Shown here one piece after another: positions 1 through 5,419 of a DNA stretch of 5,419 nt (its first letter is position 1; each line of letters begins with the position of its first letter). This DNA is from Lentisphaeria bacterium UBA1829 (GTDB taxonomy: Bacteria; Verrucomicrobiota; Lentisphaeria; Victivallales; UBA1829). The notes below the pieces were generated by a model. The model saw nothing but the letters and a program-made list of their open reading frames with translations. It did not search any database and was not told where the DNA came from. Made by a program: the position numbers and the translations under genes. Location: contig DDJH01000025.1 in the NCBI GenBank assembly GCA_002338895.1, forward strand, positions 1 through 5,419. The letters run 5' to 3'.

Positions 1-1427
1 AGTTCGCCATTGACGGTCTCGATCACCGGGACAGAAGATCGGTAGGAGAGCTCCATGGTCTTCAGTTCAAGAGAGGAGTCGGCGAATCCGGGATCGGAAT
101 AGCGCTTGTACAGCATTCCGAAGAGTTTTGGGTTGCCGTCCCGCCACTGATAGATCGACTGTTTGATGTCGCCGACGTAGAAGAAGGAGCGGAAACGGTC
201 CGGATCGGGCTGGAAGATCTCATCGGCGAGATTGGAGATGGCGCGCCACTGCTCATCGGAGGTGTCCTGGAATTCGTCGATCAGATAGTGATGATACACG
301 GCGTCGAGCCGTTCCTCCAGCACGGTCCGGTCGGAAAAGGGCAGAGCGAGCGTTCCGTCGGTTTCGGGACGGAGCAGAAAGACGATGTCCTTGAATGTCA
401 GATTTCCGTTCTGGCGGACCTGAGCGCCGTACTGACGGTCGAACCGGCGGATCAGATGATAGCGGGCGATGTTCTGATTGGAAATGCGCTCGTATTCCAC
501 GGCGAGCAGATGGCGCATGATCCGCTGAATCGTCCGGAGGATCTCTCCGGAAAGCACGATCGTCCCTTTGCCATAGGGGAATTCCATACTCCCGGCATGG
601 ATCCAGTCCGGATCGGTCTTTGCGAGAGTCTCGACGGGGGTCAGATAAGGCGAAACCGGATTTCGGGCGAAAAAGACCGCACCCTCTGCAAAGCGGACAA
701 GCGTATCGAAAAAGCGTTTTCCTTTCGGGGCCTGATCGGCGGATTCCTGGAAAAGAGTTTTTGCCATCATCAGCTCGCTGTCGCTCATTCGGTCTTCCGG
801 CCGGATTTCGGGGGCCAGCTCGGGAAGCCGGTTCCAGAAACGCTCTTCGGGGAACTTCAGATATGCCTCATAATAGTCCTTGACGATCTTCTGAGCCGGA
901 GCGAAAATGGAGTACGGCTCCAGGTTCATTCCGGCCTGCTTGACCAGCTCCAGCAGGACATGGCGCTCGTTCTCGTCGGAATCGCGGATCAGCGAAAGGA
1001 GAGTCCGGATTCTCTGTTCGTCGTCCTTTTCGCTGAGCATGGTGATTTCGCCGGCGATTCCGCACTCCATCGGGAATGCGCTGATGATATTGAAGAAGAA
1101 GCTGTCGAACGTGCTGATCTGCAGTTTTTTCGGGGAACAGAGAATCTTCTGAAGGATGACAAAGAGATCCTCCGGAGTCGTCCCCGGGGGCAGCATTCCG
1201 GTCCGGATTTGTTCCCGGAGCCGCTCCGGATCTCCGGAAAGAGCGAGGATCTCCTGAATGATTTTATCGAAGATCTCTCCGGCGGCCTTGTTGGTAAAGG
1301 TCATGGCGACGATCTCGTCGGGTTCGACGCCGAGCTTCAGCAGCGTCAGATAGCGCATGGCGAGCCGGAACGTCTTTCCGGTCCCGGCGGAAGCCATAAT
1401 GGCAAGATTTCGAATCGGGCGCGTCAT
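1..1427 (-). CDS. addA: AddA-like UvrD-family ATP-dependent helicase (3' end beyond window)
   Basis: N-terminal 475 residues of a superfamily 1A DNA helicase, read by hand without any internal stop or frameshift. The reading frame is still open at the left edge. Visible motifs in order are Walker A ASAGTGKT (residues 12-19), motif Ia MTFTNKAAGEI (42-52), motif Ib/Ic STFDSFF (105-111), LTFKDIVFLL (343-352), Walker B/motif II DEFQDTS (384-390), motif III VGDIKQSIYQWR (418-429) and the start of motif IV, LSYRSS (460-465). Residues about 115-335 form a large insertion between motifs Ic and II, which fits the 1B subdomain of AddA/RecB. Known family role: the motor subunit that unwinds double-strand ends, often carrying a second nuclease domain near its C-terminus. 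That part lies outside the window, so its presence is unknown. The ATG start is fixed by the four-base overlap with the addB stop and a purine-rich ribosome site. It is translationally coupled to its AddB-like partner. A RecB-like or plain UvrD-like helicase is possible, but the AddB neighbour favours AddA. Confidence 0.9.
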   Translation of the reverse strand, partial: MTRPIRNLAIMASAGTGKTFRLAMRYLTLLKLGVEPDEIVAMTFTNKAAGEIFDKIIQEILALSGDPERLREQIRTGMLPPGTTPEDLFVILQKILCSPKKLQISTFDSFFFNIISAFPMECGIAGEITMLSEKDDEQRIRTLLSLIRDSDENERHVLLELVKQAGMNLEPYSIFAPAQKIVKDYYEAYLKFPEERFWNRLPELAPEIRPEDRMSDSELMMAKTLFQESADQAPKGKRFFDTLVRFAEGAVFFARNPVSPYLTPVETLAKTDPDWIHAGSMEFPYGKGTIVLSGEILRTIQRIMRHLLAVEYERISNQNIARYHLIRRFDRQYGAQVRQNGNLTFKDIVFLLRPETDGTLALPFSDRTVLEERLDAVYHHYLIDEFQDTSDEQWRAISNLADEIFQPDPDRFRSFFYVGDIKQSIYQWRDGNPKLFGMLYKRYSDPGFADSSLELKTMELSYRSSVPVIETVNGE

Positions 1428-4255
1428 GACTTTTCCCCCTCCTCCGCGTTGTTTTTCCAGACGGCCGAAGGAACCGCACTGCGCAGATCCGGCAGGAAAA
1501 TCGTTTGGAAATCATCATATTTGACCTTCTGATCCGGATCTTCATGGAAGATCCCCATCGCCATCTCGCGGATTTCATCGGAGATCCGTCGAATGGTCTG
1601 CTCCGCCTCCGGCAGCAGAGTCTCCATCTCCTCCCAGAACTGGAAGCGGGTATCGGTGACGCTTTTCGGCATGGAGAGATAGCCGCAGAGAATGCGGACA
1701 GTCCGGAAATCGATTTCCGGATGCCGGGTCCGGAACTCCGGATCGCGCTCCACCAGGATCCGGTAGAGCGGCAGCTGGAGATCGGTAAAGATTTGTTTTC
1801 TGGCGTTCCAGTGCGCTTTTTCGGGAGAGTCCCCGTCATCCATGGTCTTATAATCAATCAGGCGCAGGAGATTCTGTTCCGGGGAATAATCGATCCGGTC
1901 GATTCGTCCGCGGATCCGCAGTCCGGCGAAGGAGAGGGATCCGTGTTCGCCGCCGAGCGGGTACTCCAGTTCGAGCACCTTGAATGTCTCTGCACATTCC
2001 GCGAGGCGGACGGCGCACCAGGCCAGACGCTGCTTGATCTGTTCATTCTGAATGGCCAGCAGAGGCGGCAGAGGCGCTCCGTAGGTCTCGCGCATGAACC
2101 GGTCGAGCTCCTCGAACAGGAGCTCCTTCATTCGGTCGGGGTCGGAAACGGCCTTCCGTCCGGCCCGTTCCAGAGCCGTGTGACAGCAGGATCCGAATCC
2201 GGCCCGGTCCATCTCCTTCAGTTCGAAATCGGTCGGACTCATCTTCATCCAGTTTTTCAAAAAGAAGCGGAACGGGCTTGCCAGATAATCCCGGAACGCG
2301 GTTACGGAGATCACGGGCTCTTCGACCGGTTTTGCGGAGTAGTCCGGCTGAAGGATGAAATGCAGACCGCCGCTCTTTTTCCCTGCGGAGAAATCCGGCA
2401 TCCGCATGGATTCATACAGCAGAGCGGCGCGTTCCAGAACGGTTTTCCGATCCCCCTGAAAGAAGAAGCGGGAATAACTCTGCGGCCGGCTTTCCGAATC
2501 GAAGCGGGAGGCCAGAAAGCGGATCGTTCCCGCGGGATGCGAATGCAGAATGCTTTCCAGATAAAATTGATCGCGCGCCGCGCGCTGGGCATTGTTCGGC
2601 AGATTCAGGGCCTTGCGGCGGGAATCGGAGAGGAAGGAGCTTCCGCGCACGCTTTCCGGGATCAGCCCGTCGTTCATTCCGCAGAGGATGATCTCCCGTG
2701 CGTCGCTCCAGGGCAGTTCGAGGAATCCGCCGACGGGGAAGTCATGCACCTCGCGTTTTCGGTACAGACGGCGTCCGGCGATCCGGAGGAGCAGTTCTCC
2801 GAAGCACTCCGGAAGCGAAGCATTCCGGAACAGAGGACTGTTCTGCATGATTTTCAGGACCTCCTCCAGAGCGGCAGTCTCGCTTTCCAGCGGGATTCCG
2901 TGAGAGGGCGGCGGAGTTCCAGTTGAGTAGACCCACCGGATCCAGTCATGGATCAGCTCGGAGAGAGAGGACTTCCGCAGACCGTTTTCGCGGAGTTTTG
3001 CGAGGAGTTCGAACAGCGGCCGGACCTCCGGTTCCGCGGTCTGAAACACGGTGTTGAACTGATCCGGCAGATGCCGGATCACACAGCGGTCGACCAGGTT
3101 CAGGATTCTGTTTTCCTCCAGAGCAAACTCTTCGGCGAGACGGCGGAGCACATCGGGATGCTGGATCAGCGCTCTTGCATGTTCAAACCGGGAATCCGAG
3201 AGGAAATTGCGCAGACGGCTCAGCAGATCGAACAACCGCAACCCCCGCATGGGTTCTCCGGAAGGATTCAGGACGTTGAGATTTTTTCCGTCCGGGAGCG
3301 TGAGCGTGGAGAGCTCCCGACAGAGAGGCATGAACAGTTTTTCGTTTCCGACTGCGACCGATTTTCCATCCAGATTCCGTCCGTTTTCCAGCAGCAGAGC
3401 CGCCGCGACGGACGCCATCTGTTCCACCGTTTCCGTCCGGTAAATCTCCTGAATTCCATTTTTCTCCCCTCTGGAGAATGCCAGCGGCTCTGCTGCCCAT
3501 TTTTCCGGGATCGGCCGTCCCCACCCGTCGAAGCGGTCCGCGAGGGCTTCCGGCGCATGGACCCAGATTTCCACTTCCATGGATTCCGCCGCTTTTGCCA
3601 GCCGCTTCAGCAGCAGAGCGGAGAGGTCCGGCATTCCGATGACCAGGATCCGTTCGAAACGCCGGAACTCCGTGACCGAGGAAGCGAGATTTCCCTTCAG
3701 CTCCTCGGGATCCATCAGCTTGGCCTCTGCGAGAATGTTCCGGACCTGCTTCTGAAGAGTGAGGATCTCGTTCCAGCGTTCGGGGTCGACAAGGGAAGAG
3801 AGGCGGCAGACATCAGCCACGGATCGCCCACCTGCGGAGAGTTCGCCGACCAGCTGCATAAACTGTCCTGCCAGATAGGCGAGCACCGCCTCCGTCTGCT
3901 CCTCGAAGCGGCGCGGGAAAAGATTCGGGAACTCCTCCGGTCCGCAGTTTTCCAGCACTTTTTTCCACACATGCGCCACCTCCATTTCCGATGCGGCGGG
4001 GAAGTGTTCCGCCCCTTCGAGAATGAACCGTTCCGGCGTATAGAATTCCGGCGGCAGGAGACCTGCGGCAAGCGGCTCCAGCAGCGAAGCCATCTTCTCA
4101 TTGAGAATCCGGCTTGCGTGCCGGCCGGGGATCAGCACCATGATTCCGGAAAGATCGACGAGATTTTCCCCGCACCGCCGTCCGTTTTCCAGCAGCAGCG
4201 GAGGCACCCGTTCGGGGAGAGTCTTATCCCATCCGAGAAACCGAATCTGCTTCAT
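1424..4255 (-). CDS. addB: AddB-like helicase-nuclease subunit with C-terminal PD-(D/E)XK nuclease
   Basis: A 943-residue protein matching the AddB/RexB/RecC-like plan. Residues about 1-640 form a degenerate SF1 helicase-like body. The place where a Walker A would lie reads VLIPGRHASRIL (40-51), with no GKT, so this subunit probably does not hydrolyse ATP. Two AddB-type landmarks are ERILVIGMPDLSALLLKRLA (201-220) and IILCGMNDGLIPES (522-535). The RecB-family nuclease spans about 648-850. It shows SVTAFRDYLASPF (650-662), His692, GRIDRID with Asp786, the (D/E)XK element IDYKT with Asp801 and Lys803, and QLPLY with Gln827 and Tyr831. All expected catalytic positions are present. The four cysteines that bind 4Fe-4S in Bacillus AddB are missing: the CPF-type position is Ser660, and only Cys857 follows the core. 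The gene starts 14 bases after the permease stop with a strong GGAGGA site and ends inside the addA start. Expected role: one nuclease of the end-resection complex, and possibly recognition of a Chi-like site. It is shorter than Firmicute AddB (about 1160 residues). Confidence 0.9.
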   Translation of the reverse strand: MKQIRFLGWDKTLPERVPPLLLENGRRCGENLVDLSGIMVLIPGRHASRILNEKMASLLEPLAAGLLPPEFYTPERFILEGAEHFPAASEMEVAHVWKKVLENCGPEEFPNLFPRRFEEQTEAVLAYLAGQFMQLVGELSAGGRSVADVCRLSSLVDPERWNEILTLQKQVRNILAEAKLMDPEELKGNLASSVTEFRRFERILVIGMPDLSALLLKRLAKAAESMEVEIWVHAPEALADRFDGWGRPIPEKWAAEPLAFSRGEKNGIQEIYRTETVEQMASVAAALLLENGRNLDGKSVAVGNEKLFMPLCRELSTLTLPDGKNLNVLNPSGEPMRGLRLFDLLSRLRNFLSDSRFEHARALIQHPDVLRRLAEEFALEENRILNLVDRCVIRHLPDQFNTVFQTAEPEVRPLFELLAKLRENGLRKSSLSELIHDWIRWVYSTGTPPPSHGIPLESETAALEEVLKIMQNSPLFRNASLPECFGELLLRIAGRRLYRKREVHDFPVGGFLELPWSDAREIILCGMNDGLIPESVRGSSFLSDSRRKALNLPNNAQRAARDQFYLESILHSHPAGTIRFLASRFDSESRPQSYSRFFFQGDRKTVLERAALLYESMRMPDFSAGKKSGGLHFILQPDYSAKPVEEPVISVTAFRDYLASPFRFFLKNWMKMSPTDFELKEMDRAGFGSCCHTALERAGRKAVSDPDRMKELLFEELDRFMRETYGAPLPPLLAIQNEQIKQRLAWCAVRLAECAETFKVLELEYPLGGEHGSLSFAGLRIRGRIDRIDYSPEQNLLRLIDYKTMDDGDSPEKAHWNARKQIFTDLQLPLYRILVERDPEFRTRHPEIDFRTVRILCGYLSMPKSVTDTRFQFWEEMETLLPEAEQTIRRISDEIREMAMGIFHEDPDQKVKYDDFQTIFLPDLRSAVPSAVWKNNAEEGEKS
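1435..1445 (-). promoter_or_regulatory. Purine-rich ribosome binding site of addA inside the addB end
   Basis: On the minus strand GGAGGAGGGGG lies within the last addB codons (encoding EEGE), seven bases before the addA ATG at 1427. With the ATGA stop/start overlap, this is a classic layout for translational coupling, which would keep the two subunits in balance. Confidence 0.65.
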
Positions 4256-4261
4256 CTTCAG

Positions 4262-4267
4262 TCCTCC
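4262..4267 (-). promoter_or_regulatory. Ribosome binding site of addB
   Basis: GGAGGA on the minus strand, six bases before the ATG at 4255. It sits in the 14-base gap straight after the permease TGA (4272-4270). The tight packing argues for readthrough transcription from the permease gene. Confidence 0.75.
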
Positions 4268-4269
4268 GT

Positions 4270-5301
4270 TCAGATTCTTCCGCGGAACGAGATACGCGGA
4301 TCAGCAAAGACATACAGGATATCCGCGATCAGCATTCCTCCGAGAGTGAGAGCTCCGCTGAAAGCGAAAAGCGCCATCAGCAGCGGGATGTCGCGACTGC
4401 TGAGCGCCATCATGGACAGGGACCCCATTCCCGGGATATTGAATACATATTCGACCAGAATGCTTCCGGAAACCAGCGACGGCAGGATTCCGGAGAAAAG
4501 GGTGATCATCACCACAAGAGTATTCCGGAACGCGTGACAGAGGATCACGTCCACCTGCGAAACACCTTTAGCGATGGCGGTCCGAATATAGCTCTGATGA
4601 ATCACATCCATCATTGCCGAGCGGGTGAAACGGGAGAGACCTGCGAATCCTCCGTAGGTCAGGCAGAATACGGGCAGGACATAGTGCATGGCCGTATCCG
4701 CGAGGATTTTCCATGTGGACGCACCAGGCGGCACCTCCGCGATCAGCCCCTTCAAGGGGAAGATGGGGAACCATCCTCCTTTGCAGAGAGCGGCCTGAAG
4801 GATCAGGGCGACCCAGAGAGTCGGCAACGAATAGAGGAAGAAGAGGAAGAAGGTTGTCCACTTGTCGAAACGGCTGTCAGGAAAGACCCCTGCGAGGATG
4901 CCGAGAGGGATTGCGAGCAGATAGGTCAGCAGAATCGCGAGGACGTTCAAACGCAGAGTGACCGGGAGACGTTCGAGGATCAGTTCCGCGACGGGCCGCC
5001 CTTTATCGACGGCCGCGGAAGTACCGAAATCGCCATGGAGCAGGATCTGCTTCATCCAGAGATAGAATCCGACGGGAGCGGGTTTATCGAGATGGAGTTT
5101 TTCGCGGAGGGCATCGTTGCGCACGAGAGCGGATTTTTCGGAGGAGAGCCCTCCGCCATCGCCCTGGGAACCGAACATGGAACTTCTGGTCGGATCTCCG
5201 GGAGCGATTCGAAGGAGGAGATAGCTGACGAACAGGATAATAAGGAGAGTCAGTCCGGCGAGCAGAATTCTTTTTCCGAGATATCCATATAAACCGTGCA
5301 T
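4270..5301 (-). CDS. ABC transporter permease, OppB/DppB family (YejB-like)
   Basis: A 343-residue inner-membrane permease subunit for uptake of peptides or similar solutes. Six hydrophobic segments lie at about 10-30, 115-138, 148-172, 205-225, 260-285 and 305-333. Family signatures are RIAPGDP (31-37) after the first helix, GDFGTS (90-95), the EAA-type coupling loop YIRTAIAKGVSQVDVILCHA (238-257), VFNIPGMG (286-293), RDIPLLM (303-309) and ILYVFADPRI (328-337). A glycine-rich insertion (44-51), SRFDKW (143-148), FPLKGL (181-186) and the ending DPRISFRGR resemble YejB more than typical OppB. This YejB resemblance comes from remembered family features, not an alignment. I chose the ATG at 5301, not the upstream in-frame ATG at 5343, because GAGGA lies four bases before it and the likely -10 box lies between the two ATGs. 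No ATPase, binding protein or second permease is in the window. addB follows 14 bases later, so the transporter partners must be encoded elsewhere. Substrate unknown. Confidence 0.93.
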   Translation of the reverse strand: MHGLYGYLGKRILLAGLTLLIILFVSYLLLRIAPGDPTRSSMFGSQGDGGGLSSEKSALVRNDALREKLHLDKPAPVGFYLWMKQILLHGDFGTSAAVDKGRPVAELILERLPVTLRLNVLAILLTYLLAIPLGILAGVFPDSRFDKWTTFFLFFLYSLPTLWVALILQAALCKGGWFPIFPLKGLIAEVPPGASTWKILADTAMHYVLPVFCLTYGGFAGLSRFTRSAMMDVIHQSYIRTAIAKGVSQVDVILCHAFRNTLVVMITLFSGILPSLVSGSILVEYVFNIPGMGSLSMMALSSRDIPLLMALFAFSGALTLGGMLIADILYVFADPRISFRGRI

Positions 5302-5305
5302 ATTT

Positions 5306-5310
5306 TCCTC
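5306..5310 (-). promoter_or_regulatory. Ribosome binding site that decides the permease start
   Basis: GAGGA on the minus strand, followed by AAAT and then ATG at 5301. The upstream in-frame ATG at 5343 is preceded by CCCTTTTAAT and has no Shine-Dalgarno-like sequence. This supports the shorter 343-residue protein. Confidence 0.7.
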
Positions 5311-5318
5311 AAACCGAT

Positions 5319-5348
5319 TTGAATTTTTCGTATCATAGTGCATATTAA
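5319..5348 (+). promoter_or_regulatory. Possible promoter for the tRNA gene
   Basis: On the plus strand TTGAAT (5319-5324, 4 of 6 -35 bases) and TATTAA (5343-5348, 4 of 6 -10 bases) are 18 bases apart. Initiation would fall near 5355, giving a precursor leader of about 35 bases before the mature tRNA at 5390. The match is modest in an AT-rich stretch, so chance is a real alternative. Its -10 lies inside the spacer of the opposing permease promoter. Confidence 0.3.
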
Positions 5349-5360
5349 AAGGGTTTGCAA
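5332..5360 (-). promoter_or_regulatory. Probable sigma70-type promoter for the permease-addB-addA unit
   Basis: Reading the minus strand, a -35 element TTGCAA (5355-5360, 4 of 6 consensus bases) is separated by exactly 17 bases from a -10 element TATGAT (5332-5337, 5 of 6). Transcription would begin near 5325, giving a leader of about 24 bases before the ATG at 5301. It is the only convincing promoter I see upstream of the three minus-strand genes. No operator-like inverted repeat was noticed next to it. The assignment rests on consensus match only. Confidence 0.55.
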
Positions 5361-5389
5361 GCGGAAAAAAGAAAAAGTTAAGAAAAAGC

Positions 5390-5419
5390 GCTCCCGTAGC
5401 TCAGTTGGATAGAGCGATT
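5390..5419 (+). tRNA. tRNA gene, 5' part only (possibly tRNA-Arg)
   Basis: The right edge holds the first 30 bases of a tRNA. The 5' acceptor strand is GCTCCCG (5390-5396), followed by T8 and A9. The D arm has stem GCTC (5399-5402) pairing with GAGC (5412-5415) around the loop AGTTGGATA, which contains the conserved GG. Base 26 is G (5416), and three bases of the anticodon stem (ATT) follow. The anticodon is outside the window. The phrase GTAGCTCAGTTGGATAGAGC is common in bacterial tRNA-Arg genes, so Arg is a guess from resemblance and not shown. It is transcribed rightwards, divergent from the permease operon. Confidence 0.9.

Larger units (their letters stand above)
5302..5389. other. Divergent intergenic region with an A-rich tract
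   Basis: These 88 bases are the only sizeable noncoding stretch. They are much more AT-rich than the genes and hold the candidate promoters for both directions. On the plus strand, 5361-5389 is almost pure purine, with A runs interrupted by G and a single TT. It would form the tRNA precursor leader. I see no terminator hairpin, riboswitch or small gene here. Confidence 0.6.

Noticed and set aside
1..1427. Possible frameshift or pseudogene in the helicase, because no long uninterrupted frame with both ends is visible
   Set aside because: Hand translation from 1427 to base 3 gives 475 continuous codons with all motifs in order. It simply lacks a stop because the window ends.
288..1532. 414-codon plus-strand open frame opposite the helicase gene
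   Set aside because: It is codon-aligned antisense to addA. Stops in that frame need TTA, CTA or TCA in the sense gene, which are rare here. The product has no family features, while the opposite strand has all helicase motifs.
1505..2926. 473-codon plus-strand open frame opposite addB
   Set aside because: Same codon-aligned antisense effect; low-complexity, charged translation with no recognisable domain. The sense strand encodes the intact nuclease.
2948..4537. 529-codon plus-strand open frame spanning the addB start and the permease end
   Set aside because: Antisense shadow again, in the codon-aligned register of addB, running over two real genes and their ribosome site. The translation is rich in Gln, Arg, Phe and Pro without domain features.
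4534..5292. 252-codon plus-strand open frame opposite the permease
   Set aside because: Codon-aligned antisense of a membrane protein, giving an artificial Glu/Asp/Gln-rich peptide. It ends where the permease uses a rare TTA leucine codon.
5387..5392. AGCGCT palindrome at the tRNA 5' end
   Set aside because: A single six-base palindrome formed by the tRNA start and leader; too short to call an operator or attachment core.
5390..5419. tRNA as an attachment site for an integrated element
   Set aside because: The window lies on the 5' side of the tRNA, whereas integration usually uses the 3' half. No integrase, direct repeat or composition shift is visible in the adjoining genes.

Overview
The window reads as a compact bacterial chromosome segment. 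I estimate GC at about 56% by eye. Three protein genes sit head to tail on the minus strand, and the first 30 bases of a tRNA gene sit on the plus strand at the right edge. The rare codons TTA, CTA and TCA are hardly used, and CCG, CGG, TCC and GGA are common. This is clearly a bacterium with a GC-leaning codon bias. The permease type and the AddAB type without an iron-sulfur cluster suggest a Gram-negative-type lineage. I lean weakly to the Verrucomicrobia/Lentisphaerae neighbourhood, but nothing in the sequence proves it.

Layout from right to left, in the direction of transcription. Positions 5302-5389 hold a short divergent intergenic region. It carries a good sigma70-like promoter reading left into the permease gene and a weaker possible promoter reading right into the tRNA. 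Positions 5301-4270 encode an inner-membrane permease of the OppB/DppB family, with details that resemble YejB. After 14 bases, 4255-1424 encodes a 943-residue AddB-like protein: a degenerate helicase-like body with an intact RecB-type PD-(D/E)XK nuclease at the C-terminus. Its stop codon overlaps the start of an AddA-like UvrD-family helicase by four bases (ATGA). That gene runs from 1427 off the left edge, with 475 codons visible.

AddA and AddB together would form a RecBCD-like helicase-nuclease that resects double-strand DNA ends for RecA-dependent repair and degrades linear DNA. The spacing suggests that the permease, addB and addA are one transcription unit. The most unusual feature is this pairing of a solitary peptide-transporter permease with a DNA-repair enzyme. 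I found no wholly new system, CRISPR array or mobile element. Secondary points of interest are the absence of both the AddB Fe-S cysteines and a Walker A motif, a permease start that should be moved 14 codons downstream, the interleaved divergent promoters, and a striking excess of the palindrome TCCGGA.
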